A stretch of 64,000 bases of DNA from UBA1275 sp002323515. GTDB lineage: Bacteria; Bacteroidota; Rhodothermia; Balneolales; Balneolaceae. The stretch is from positions 24,157-88,156 of the forward strand of contig CAXGAH010000008.1 of the NCBI GenBank assembly GCA_964007875.1. Reading direction: 5' to 3'. Positions 9,321-17,362 of this stretch are shown in pieces (within the stretch, counting starts at the first letter, position 1; every line of letters begins with the position of its first letter). A program made the translations under genes and the position numbers. The notes beneath the pieces are model-generated. The model was given only the letters and a program-made list of their open reading frames with translations. It was not told the origin of the DNA and did no database searches.

Positions 9321-9383
9321 TAGCTCTCGATTAGCTCTTAATCGTGTAAGTGTTGTTCAGATAAAAGGATAGGTGAACAGCAC
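9321..9383. promoter_or_regulatory. Cluster of dyads and direct repeats in the divergent LVIVD/gcvP promoter region
   Basis: Within 63 bp are: a direct repeat TAGCTCT at 9321-9327 and 9332-9338 (11-bp period, one helical turn); a perfect dyad CGATTA-N5-TAATCG at 9328-9344; and a hairpin GTGTTGTTCA / TGAACAGCAC at 9350-9359 and 9374-9383 (10 pairs including one G-T, 14-nt loop). No T-run follows, so termination is unlikely. I see no glycine riboswitch core in the gap. A protein-binding operator for one of the divergent units is the simplest reading. Confidence 0.35.
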
Positions 9384-9566
9384 CACTAAAGTAGACAATA
9401 TATAAATGGGCTGCTATTAATCAGAAAAAAAAAGTAGAAATCCGTAATTTATATACCATGCTAAGGGCTAATATCTTAGTGAGTTAATCTAGCAGACGAA
9501 TGCGTGCTTTAAGGTTCAATTTAGCCGCCTGCCACCCCCATAAATATCTTATTTGAGCACCTAATA

Positions 9567-12446
9567 ATGAGTATATCTTTTCAAAAATTACCTTTTGCCT
9601 ATCGACATCATGGAATGAGTGCTACCGATCATCAACACATGCTGGAGACGATCAATGCTAAAGACCTGGAGCAGTTGATCGCAGAAACAATTCCTGACGG
9701 TATTCGATCTAAAAGTGATTTAGCCATTCCCTCGGCAATTACAGAAGAAGAATTTTTAGTGGAATTCCGGGAGATTGCTCAAAAAAATAAAGTATATACC
9801 TCATACATAGGCCAGGGGTATTACGATACCTTCTTGCCAGCGGTTATTCAAAGAAACATTTTAGAAAACCCTGCATGGTACACCGCTTATACCCCATATC
9901 AGGCAGAAATTGCACAAGGCCGGATGGAAGCGATCATCAACTTTCAAACGATGGTCAGCGATCTTACAGGAATGGAATTAGCCAACGCCTCGTTACTCGA
10001 TGAAGCTACCGCAGCGGCTGAAGCCATGACGATGCTGTATGGACAGCGAAAAGGAAGTAAGAAAAAAACGGGTAACACTTTTTATGTGAGTGACAAAGTG
10101 TATCCTCAAACTCTTGATGTGCTCTATACCAGGTCAGCACCATTGGGCATTCGGGTCGAAGTGGGCGAATTAGCGAAATTAGATGTGACACGGGACGATG
10201 TATTTGGAATACTATTCCAATATCCAGAAGCCGATGGACAGGTGGTAAATTACGAGGCACTTCTTCAAGCTTGTAATGAGCATCAGGTATTTGTGGTAGC
10301 CGCGGCAGATCTGTTGAGTTTGACCTTATTGACTCCGCCTGGTGAGATGGGGGCCGACGTAGTAGTTGGGACTACGCAGCGTTTTGGTGTTCCGATGGGC
10401 TATGGCGGACCACATGCGGCGTATTTTGCAACGAAAGAAGCTTTTAAACGGCAAATACCAGGTCGAATCATTGGTGTAACACAAGATAAAGAAGGCCGAC
10501 CAGCTTACCGTATGGCTCTTCAGACCAGAGAACAGCATATTCGCCGTGAAAAAGCGACCTCGAATATATGTACGGCACAAGTATTACTAGCCGTTATTGC
10601 GGGAATGTATGGGGTATATCATGGTCCAGATGGGCTTAAACATATTGCATCACGTATTCATGGCTATACTGCTCTAACAAAAAAGCTACTCGAATCCTTA
10701 GGTGTAAAAGTTCAAACAACCGAGTATTTTGACACCTTAAGCTTCCGAATGAAACGTAGCCATTTAGAACCTGTTGCTACAAAGCTAGAAACAAATTTCT
10801 ATTATGCTACCGATGATACCGTTAGTTTAAGTTGGGATGAAGCGAAAGGCCTTGATGATCTCAAGCTTCTACAGCAAATTTTCGAAGAGGTGACAGGAGA
10901 GCAGTCCGACCTAGACTTCTCTCAGGAAATGGATAAACTCGAAATGCAATTGCCTTCAAGCATTCTTAGGGATTCAGAGTTTATGAGTCATGAGGTATTT
11001 CATGCATATCGAACAGAACATGAAATGCTTCGTTATATGAAGCGTTTAGAATTAAAGGATCTTTCTTTGGTTCACTCCATGATTTCCCTAGGTTCTTGTA
11101 CGATGAAGCTAAATGCTACCAGTGAAATGATTCCCCTAAGTTGGCCAGAGTTTGCACACATCCATCCATTTGCACCACCCGAGCAAGCCCAGGGCTATAC
11201 TCAGATGTTTAAAGAATTAGAGGCATGGCTTGCAGATATTACTGGATTTGATGCGATATCATTCCAACCGAATTCGGGTGCTCAAGGGGAATATGCTGGG
11301 TTAATGACCATACGAGCTTATCATGAGCATAGGGGAGACTCTCATCGTAATGTGGCTTTAATCCCGGCTTCTGCACATGGAACAAACCCAGCCAGTGCTG
11401 TGATGGCAGGTATGGACGTGGTTGTAGTAGAAACGGATAAGCATGGGAATATTTCCTCTGAAGATTTGGAAGCTAAAGTGGAACAGTACTCTGATCGCTT
11501 AGCAGCTCTAATGATTACCTATCCATCTACTCATGGGGTATTTGAGCATAAAGTGAAAGATTTTTGTGCTCTTATTCACCAACATGGCGGACAGGTCTAT
11601 ATGGATGGGGCAAATATGAATGCTCAAGTAGGACTAACTAGTCCAGGACTCATTGGAGCCGATGTATGTCATTTAAATCTTCATAAAACATTTTGTATTC
11701 CTCATGGTGGAGGAGGTCCTGGCATGGGTCCCATTGGAGTGGCTGAGCATTTAACTCCTTTTCTCTCCACTCACTCCCAATTTCCTACCGGTGGAACATT
11801 TGGTGCTTCTCCGGTATCCGCAGCACCCTTTGGAAGCGCAAGTATACTCACTATTTCGTATGCCTACATTCGGATGATGGGTAGAGATGGGCTTACTGAA
11901 GCTACCCGTCGAGCCATTTTAAATGCTAATTACATTAAAGAACGCCTCGAAACTCACTATTCAATTCTATATACGGGTCTAAGTGGTCGTTCTGCTCATG
12001 AATTTATCATCGATTTACGACCTTTCAAGCAAAGTGCTGGAATTGAAGCGACTGATTTAGCAAAGAGGTTGATGGATTATGGGTACCATGCTCCGACAAT
12101 GAGTTTTCCGGTGCCAGGTACACTCATGATTGAACCTACAGAAAGCGAAAGTTTGGCTGAACTTGATCGTTTCTGCGAAGCTATGATTGCCATCCGGGCA
12201 GAAATTAAATCCATTGAACAAGGTGAGTGGCCTGTCGAAGATAACCCCTTGAAAAATGCCCCACACACCATGCGGGTACTGACTCAAGAAAAATGGGAAA
12301 AGACATATAGCCGCGAACAAGCAGTATTTCCGATTGCCGAATTACGATGGAATAAATTCTGGCCTTCCGTTTCTCGTGTCGATGATGCCTATGGAGACAG
12401 AAATTTAGTGTGTTCCTGCCTGCCAATAGAAGCTTATACTAGCTAA
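9567..12446 (+). CDS. gcvP: Glycine dehydrogenase (decarboxylating), P-protein
   Basis: PLP-dependent P-protein of the glycine cleavage system; decarboxylates glycine and passes aminomethyl to the lipoyl H-protein. At 959 residues it is the full-length fused type (N- and C-terminal halves in one chain). The N-terminus has the family pattern FAYRHHGMSATDHQHML. The PLP lysine is in HLNLHKTFCIPHGGGGPGMG, at residue 707. GcvT and GcvH are not in the window. The 3' end overlaps the convergent HAD gene by 8 nt. The 284-nt region upstream holds several dyads that may control it. Confidence 0.97.
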   Translation: MSISFQKLPFAYRHHGMSATDHQHMLETINAKDLEQLIAETIPDGIRSKSDLAIPSAITEEEFLVEFREIAQKNKVYTSYIGQGYYDTFLPAVIQRNILENPAWYTAYTPYQAEIAQGRMEAIINFQTMVSDLTGMELANASLLDEATAAAEAMTMLYGQRKGSKKKTGNTFYVSDKVYPQTLDVLYTRSAPLGIRVEVGELAKLDVTRDDVFGILFQYPEADGQVVNYEALLQACNEHQVFVVAAADLLSLTLLTPPGEMGADVVVGTTQRFGVPMGYGGPHAAYFATKEAFKRQIPGRIIGVTQDKEGRPAYRMALQTREQHIRREKATSNICTAQVLLAVIAGMYGVYHGPDGLKHIASRIHGYTALTKKLLESLGVKVQTTEYFDTLSFRMKRSHLEPVATKLETNFYYATDDTVSLSWDEAKGLDDLKLLQQIFEEVTGEQSDLDFSQEMDKLEMQLPSSILRDSEFMSHEVFHAYRTEHEMLRYMKRLELKDLSLVHSMISLGSCTMKLNATSEMIPLSWPEFAHIHPFAPPEQAQGYTQMFKELEAWLADITGFDAISFQPNSGAQGEYAGLMTIRAYHEHRGDSHRNVALIPASAHGTNPASAVMAGMDVVVVETDKHGNISSEDLEAKVEQYSDRLAALMITYPSTHGVFEHKVKDFCALIHQHGGQVYMDGANMNAQVGLTSPGLIGADVCHLNLHKTFCIPHGGGGPGMGPIGVAEHLTPFLSTHSQFPTGGTFGASPVSAAPFGSASILTISYAYIRMMGRDGLTEATRRAILNANYIKERLETHYSILYTGLSGRSAHEFIIDLRPFKQSAGIEATDLAKRLMDYGYHAPTMSFPVPGTLMIEPTESESLAELDRFCEAMIAIRAEIKSIEQGEWPVEDNPLKNAPHTMRVLTQEKWEKTYSREQAVFPIAELRWNKFWPSVSRVDDAYGDRNLVCSCLPIEAYTS

Positions 12447-13287
12447 GTATATCCTCACAAATATAGTCAGGAATTATACCAGTAGATGATATTTCAGTTT
12501 CGACATGTTCCGCTCTGGAGTTGCCAGAAAGTACTAATATAGTGCCTACACCAAAGCGATTTCCACCTAAAATATCGGTTTCTAGAGTATCCCCTACCAT
12601 AAGTATCTCGTTTTTTTCTAAGGGGCCAATTTCTTGAACTAAACTTTCGTAAGCATACATAAACATCTGTGAATCTGGTTTACCAAAGTGAATGAATTTT
12701 TTCCCCAACATACTCTCCACTAGTTTAGCTATACCACCTGTGGCTACGGCTATGTCATGTTTAGCTACTGGGTAATATTTATCTGAATTAGCTAATATCA
12801 CCGGCATGGTTTTCTTACGAAGTAAATTGACCGTTTTGTTGATATCGGTATTCCAATCAAATCCTTCATCATCCAGAAAAACGAAGGCGGCAATATCATC
12901 AATATCATTTAGGTCTACATCACGAGCCGCCACGTGTTGTAAACCTGATTGTAGAATGTATTCAGCTGAATTTTGAGTACCTAAATAGGCAATACGTCCG
13001 GTGGTAATTTTTTGCTCTAAAAACTGCCTAGCCATCATCCCGGAAGTTATAATTTCATGTAATTCAATGTCATATAATCCAAGGCGCTGCAGGTTTTCCA
13101 ATTGTTGTTCTTGACTGCGGGAAGCATCGTTGGTTAGAAGTCGAAAAGTCTTCCCTTTTTGTTTTAATGTTCGTATGCTTTCTTGGACTCCATCGATTAG
13201 GCCTTTATGATTTTTTACAACGCCATAGGAATCGAGCATAACAACTTTGTAATCTTCGATGACACGTGAAAAACTAGAATAATTCAT
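12439..13287 (-). CDS. HAD superfamily class IIA hydrolase-like protein
   Basis: Protein of 282 residues with a class IIA (NagD-like) HAD layout: motif I VVMLDSYGVV near residues 15-24, motif II LLTNDASRS, the C2-type cap, the lysine in IHFGKPDSQM, and motif IV MVGDTLETDILGG. The nucleophile Asp19 is present, but the second Asp of the DxD motif, normally the acid/base, is Tyr21. Some HAD-IIA subfamilies carry an aromatic residue there. It is the last gene of a run with an APH-fold kinase (40 nt upstream) and a glutamine-synthetase-like ligase. The substrate is unknown; a phosphorylated intermediate made by the kinase is a reasonable guess. Confidence 0.8.
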   Translation of the reverse strand: MNYSSFSRVIEDYKVVMLDSYGVVKNHKGLIDGVQESIRTLKQKGKTFRLLTNDASRSQEQQLENLQRLGLYDIELHEIITSGMMARQFLEQKITTGRIAYLGTQNSAEYILQSGLQHVAARDVDLNDIDDIAAFVFLDDEGFDWNTDINKTVNLLRKKTMPVILANSDKYYPVAKHDIAVATGGIAKLVESMLGKKFIHFGKPDSQMFMYAYESLVQEIGPLEKNEILMVGDTLETDILGGNRFGVGTILVLSGNSRAEHVETEISSTGIIPDYICEDILS

Positions 13288-13326
13288 AGAAAGTGAGTGT
13301 TTGTTTCGAGTGTGTTAGAAAATAAG

Positions 13327-14367
13327 CTAGCTTAGGATATCCAATAAGCTAGATGGATCGAAGCGATCATCTAAGCTAGGTAAGTGAGTTTCAAAGGTTT
13401 CTTTTTGTAGGGTGTTTGCAAATAACTCGTGGAAAAAAAATCGTCCATACTTAACCACATATGTTAATAAAAAAAAGCGATAGGCTTCTTTTAAGAATAA
13501 AATTTCCCGCTCATTTAGTGGATTCACACGATGGTAGGAGCGTAAAAACAATTTGAATCGCTCGTGCATTAAAATGTCTACGTTATAGGTAAACATGGTT
13601 CGGTCACCAATATCGGAAACTACACGCGCAAAAAAGTAAAAATCCAACACACGGCTACTTACGCGGAACCAGTCATAATCCCACCTTGAGTACAATCTCA
13701 AACCCTTAGTAACCGAGAAGTTTCCGATATTCCAGTCCACAAATACAGGAATGCGAACCAAACTACCTGCATTCAGATTATGGAAATTATGTTTGAATAT
13801 TTCTGCATGCTCATGAATTAGATCCCAATACATAAAATGTTCAAAATGGGCTTCATCAGTATCTAGGTGAACAAGTAAGTCATCAATATCTACCATTAAC
13901 GTCTTTGCAGATGAGGGGAGAGTGTGGCGCACTTTTTCGCAGGCAGCATGGAATTGGCCCATTTGATTACCAAATTTGACAATTTGTTCCTCGTCCAAAC
14001 GCTTGGGGAGTTTATGTCTAGTTTTGATAGGTCGGTAAAACACCACCCAAACATCTGCCGATTCTTGCTTGTGTCGATACACAAATAACCCATTACCCTT
14101 CATTAAGGACCTGGATAGCACATCTTCAAAAGGATTGGGTAGGTTATTAGATAAACTATTGATAATACTATGATCTTCAACAAAATGTTCATAGCGGCCA
14201 AAATAGGATAGCTTAGCGACTATGCTCGTTTTGTCTGATAGAATCATTCGATAGACGTGATTGGTTGAAACCTTGGCTGAAATATCTTCAATATGAAGAA
14301 GTTCACGACTGGAATCGTAGTCATGCCAAGCACTCCGAACAATGGCATTAAAATCGATGAAACTCAT
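13327..14367 (-). CDS. APH/choline-kinase-fold phosphotransferase
   Basis: Protein of 346 residues with an aminoglycoside-phosphotransferase-like kinase fold. Lys52 in SIVAKLSYF fits the ATP-binding lysine. The catalytic loop is VFVDWNIGNF: Asp211 and Asn216 have the D-x4-N spacing of APH and choline kinases, though the usual preceding His is absent. The metal-binding segment is SRWDYDWFR with Asp230/Asp232. It therefore looks catalytically competent. The start codon directly abuts the stop of the upstream ligase gene (TAGATG), implying tight translational coupling. Possible substrates are amino alcohols or other small amines; homoserine- or choline-kinase-like activity cannot be separated by eye. 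Confidence 0.7.
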   Translation of the reverse strand: MSFIDFNAIVRSAWHDYDSSRELLHIEDISAKVSTNHVYRMILSDKTSIVAKLSYFGRYEHFVEDHSIINSLSNNLPNPFEDVLSRSLMKGNGLFVYRHKQESADVWVVFYRPIKTRHKLPKRLDEEQIVKFGNQMGQFHAACEKVRHTLPSSAKTLMVDIDDLLVHLDTDEAHFEHFMYWDLIHEHAEIFKHNFHNLNAGSLVRIPVFVDWNIGNFSVTKGLRLYSRWDYDWFRVSSRVLDFYFFARVVSDIGDRTMFTYNVDILMHERFKLFLRSYHRVNPLNEREILFLKEAYRFFLLTYVVKYGRFFFHELFANTLQKETFETHLPSLDDRFDPSSLLDILS

Positions 14368-15696
14368 CTATATGATCTCAAAATAACGTTGTAATTCCCA
14401 ATCCCAATCCTTTCCCAGTGACTGTTCTAATTCCCATTCTCTGCTCAGGATAAAATGATCGACGAATGACTGCCCAAAAAGTTCACTTGCCAATTCAGAA
14501 TGCTTCATTTGATGCACCGCTTCGGTAAGTGATCCAGGAAGTTTGTTTAGATTTTCTTGCTCGTAGGCATTTCCATGGCATGGTTCTACAGTCAAGGGAA
14601 GCTTGTTTTTGATGCCGTATAGCCCACTAGCTAAACAGGCGCTGATAGCCAAATAGGGATTCATGTCAGCGCCACTTACACGGTGCTCTAGATGCCTAGC
14701 CCCAGATATTTCAGGAACAACTCGAATAGCGGTTGTTCGGTTATCCACTCCCCAGCTGAGGGTTGTGGGAGCCCATGAATTGGCCACATAACGTCTATAA
14801 GAATTCACGGTAGGAGCAAACATTGGCAGGATAAATGGCAGACAGTATAGTTGCCCAGCGAGGTATTCTTGAGCAACAGTACTAAGTCCAAATTCATTAT
14901 CTGAGCTGTAAAACATATTCTGCCCCTTTTCGTCCCATAAACTTTGGTGCAAATGACCACTGCAACCAGGATAAAGAGGTGACCATTTGGCCATAAAGCT
15001 AGCCATTAAATCAAATTCCATAGCTATTTGTTTGATACCTAATTTAAACAGGGAGGATTGGTCTGCCATTTCGAGAGCATCACAATAGCTAATGGCTGCT
15101 TCGTATACTCCAGGCCCTGTTTCTGTGTGGAGGCCTTCTAATGGTAGTTTTGCAGCCATTAAATCGGATAGAATACGATGAGTTAATTCTTGAAATTGAG
15201 AGGTTCTGAGCATCGAATAACCAAACATTCCAGAACTTAGTGGGGTCATGTTTTGATAATTGTTAGCAGAGGTATCTTCGGAATTTTTGTGGAACACAAA
15301 CCACTCAAATTCAGCCCCAAATTTTGCTTGATAACCTGCCTCTCCAGCCTGCGTTTGTATCCTTTTGAGAAGAGAACGAGAACATACGGCGCTCAAGAGC
15401 GGATCCTCCGAAAAATCACCCAGGTACAATTCGATCCCTTTTTCCCATGATAGCTTCCTTAGGGTGCTGGAATCTAGTTTTAATACTCCATCGGGAAAGC
15501 CAGTTCCCCATCCGCTCACACTATCTTTTGTGTAACTCTCATCATGCATATCCCAACCAAATACAACATTACAAAACCCTATTCCTATTTCAATGGATTG
15601 CTCAATTTTTGAATAGGGGATGTATTTACCCCGAACTATACCGTCTAGGTCAGTAAATCCAACTTTTAAAAAGGGAATAGGAGTAGGTTCAGGCAT
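14368..15696 (-). CDS. Glutamine synthetase family gamma-glutamyl-amine ligase (not canonical GlnA)
   Basis: Protein of 442 residues with the glutamine synthetase fold. N-terminal beta-grasp motif GFTDLDGIVRGKYIP; metal ligands in GAEFEWFVF (Glu129, Glu131); the HLH signature in GCSGHLHQSLWD; nucleotide/glutamate loop NSYRRYVANSWAPT; and EHRVSGADMNPYLAISA. The VRGKYIP start and the FGWDMHD segment resemble the PuuA/GlnA3/FluG-like ligases rather than nitrogen-assimilating GlnA, and there is no adenylylation-type C-terminal loop that I recognise. The likely reaction is ATP-dependent gamma-glutamylation of an amine; the acceptor is unknown. It is followed without a gap by an APH-fold kinase and then a HAD-IIA protein. 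Confidence 0.8.
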   Translation of the reverse strand: MPEPTPIPFLKVGFTDLDGIVRGKYIPYSKIEQSIEIGIGFCNVVFGWDMHDESYTKDSVSGWGTGFPDGVLKLDSSTLRKLSWEKGIELYLGDFSEDPLLSAVCSRSLLKRIQTQAGEAGYQAKFGAEFEWFVFHKNSEDTSANNYQNMTPLSSGMFGYSMLRTSQFQELTHRILSDLMAAKLPLEGLHTETGPGVYEAAISYCDALEMADQSSLFKLGIKQIAMEFDLMASFMAKWSPLYPGCSGHLHQSLWDEKGQNMFYSSDNEFGLSTVAQEYLAGQLYCLPFILPMFAPTVNSYRRYVANSWAPTTLSWGVDNRTTAIRVVPEISGARHLEHRVSGADMNPYLAISACLASGLYGIKNKLPLTVEPCHGNAYEQENLNKLPGSLTEAVHQMKHSELASELFGQSFVDHFILSREWELEQSLGKDWDWELQRYFEII

Positions 15697-15748
15697 AGTT
15701 TAAATTAGTTTTTGGGGTTTTAGTATTCGTATTCTAAATCCATCATCA

Positions 15749-16117
15749 TTATTGCGTCATTGAATGAGTTTCAGTTGAATCGCTGACCACCGTCCATCCT
15801 ATTTCAACCGCTATGGGTAGTTGTTTTTGGGCTATGAGCGCATAGTATTCAAGGCCAACTGGGCAAAAGCAAGCTAGGCAAACCGGGAATTCAACTTTTT
15901 TTGAGCTTAACACTTCAATGTTAGCCTGACTTAATTCCTTTAATGCATCCTCAATGGTTTCAAACTCGTAAGGAATACATTGTTCTGCCGCGGCCACATG
16001 CTTAATCCATTGAGTATCGTCGGTGGACTGTTCGTTTAAAAAAATGGATTCACAGCTAATATTTGTGAGGCTTAAAGCAAAAACTACGTAAAGGAGGATT
16101 TGTTTAGATAGGTTCAT
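15749..16117 (-). CDS. Small putative lipoprotein of unknown function
   Basis: Protein of 122 residues, not recognised. ATG at 16117 (preceded by an AGGAGG-free, AT-rich leader) gives a clean lipoprotein signal: MNLSKQ, a hydrophobic core, and a lipobox LTNISC with Cys near residue 22. A TTG 15 nt upstream is less likely. The mature part is acidic, with a cluster of cysteines in EFPVCLACFCPVG that could bind metal or form disulfides. It sits 52 nt upstream of the glutamine-synthetase-like gene on the same strand, so it may be the first gene of that operon. Lipoprotein status is well supported; function is not. Confidence 0.6.
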   Translation of the reverse strand: MNLSKQILLYVVFALSLTNISCESIFLNEQSTDDTQWIKHVAAAEQCIPYEFETIEDALKELSQANIEVLSSKKVEFPVCLACFCPVGLEYYALIAQKQLPIAVEIGWTVVSDSTETHSMTQ

Positions 16118-16132
16118 CAGTGAACTATGCAA

Positions 16133-16450
16133 GATTAATGAGTATCGCCAAGTATTAGTACATTATAAAGTAAACAAAGCTATAAACAATGTTTCTCGCA
16201 GACCTGTTTCAAAATCTAATAGGTTCTTGTTGATGTCGTTTAGTGCTGCTCACACTTAATATAAACATAACTTGCTTTGATTAGCCATAAATCGCAAGTT
16301 TTTATCAGTTAACTAGAAAAAGAATGAGTTAATTCTAGCATCCGCCTAGACACACTTCCTATCTATTAGTTAATAATTTACTAATGATGGGTTTAAACTA
16401 TGGTAACACATTTAGTGTTTATTATATGTTAATAATTATCATCTACACAT
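16133..16450. other. 318-nt divergent intergenic region with a hairpin
   Basis: No coding potential seen. It holds a stem-loop at 16269-16300: AACTTGC / GCAAGTT (7 bp) enclosing GATT / AATC (4 bp, TTT bulge on the 5' side), followed by T residues to 16303. It looks like a plus-strand intrinsic terminator, yet no plus-strand gene precedes it. A second perfect dyad CTAGAA-N14-TTCTAG lies at 16313-16338. The rest is AT-rich and probably contains promoters for the two divergent genes. Confidence 0.35.
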
Positions 16451-17296
16451 ATGAAACGAACATTAGACACGGTGGTCATTTCGGACGTGCATTTGGGAAC
16501 AGTGGGTTGTCACGCGGTCGAGCTTATCTAATACCTAAATTCAATAGATCCTAAACGGATAATCTTAAACGGGGATTTTATTGATATGTGGCAATTCAAA
16601 AAGTATTATTGGCCGGAAGCGCATATGCATGTAATCCGTACACTCATTACGATGATGACTAATGGGGTTGATATATACTATCTCACTGGCAATCACGATG
16701 AAACGCTTCGTAAGATTTCCAGCTTGCAATTAGGTCCATTATTTGTGCGTGATAAATTAGTATTAGAATTAAATGGAGAAAAGATCTGGTTTTTTCATGG
16801 GGATATATTTGATGTAACTATGAAATATTCGAAATGGCTAGCTAAGTTGGGTGGCCATGGGTATGAATTATTGATACTGTTAAACAGGTGGGTTAATTCT
16901 GTATCAGTTCGCATGGGATATGGGAAATTGTCTCTTTCAAAAAAGATCAAGGATAGCGTAAAAACAGCCGTTAACTTTATCGATGATTTCGAAGTTACTG
17001 CCATGGAATTAGCTATTCAAGAAGGGCACGATTATGTTGTTTGTGGGCATATTCATCAACCCAAAATACGGGGGTACGAAAATGAAGAAGGTTCGGTAAT
17101 CTACATGAATTCTGGCGATTGGGTGGAAAACCTTACCTCTTTAGAATACGATGGGGAAGAGTGGAGTCTCTACAGGTACGAAACAGATGCCCTTGTTCAT
17201 CAAAGCTCAAATATTACCCCAATGATAGCTGCTCACCCTAGTTTAATTAACGGATACGACCAGGGATTGAAAACCGGATCGATAGGACAACCGTAA
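16451..17296 (+). pseudogene. LpxH-like metallophosphoesterase interrupted by an in-frame TAA
   Basis: Read from ATG 16451, the frame gives a calcineurin-like phosphoesterase of the UDP-2,3-diacylglucosamine diphosphatase type: VVISDVHLGT (residues 8-17), ILNGDFIDMW (39-48), TGNHDETLRK and CGHIHQPK. A TAA at 16529-16531 (codon 27) breaks it between the DVH and GDFID motifs. Both flanks are in the same frame and the homologous register continues, so this is a single nonsense change (for example CAA to TAA), not a frameshift. A restart at ATG 16586 would lose both DVH and GD metal ligands and should be inactive. TAA is not a selenocysteine or pyrrolysine codon. A sequencing error remains possible. 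A glycosyltransferase follows 66 nt downstream. Confidence 0.75.
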
Positions 17297-17362
17297 CTCC
17301 AGCAACATGTTCAACGAACCAGGTAGCCTTGCTATGAGAACAACCTCAAAACAGCATGAAGC

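Noticed and set aside
9283..9566. Glycine riboswitch upstream of gcvP
   Set aside because: No conserved glycine aptamer core sequences were found; only simple dyads are present.
16586..17296. Taking ATG 16586 as the real start of the phosphoesterase
   Set aside because: It would remove the DVH and GDFID metal-ligand motifs that are encoded in the same frame just upstream.
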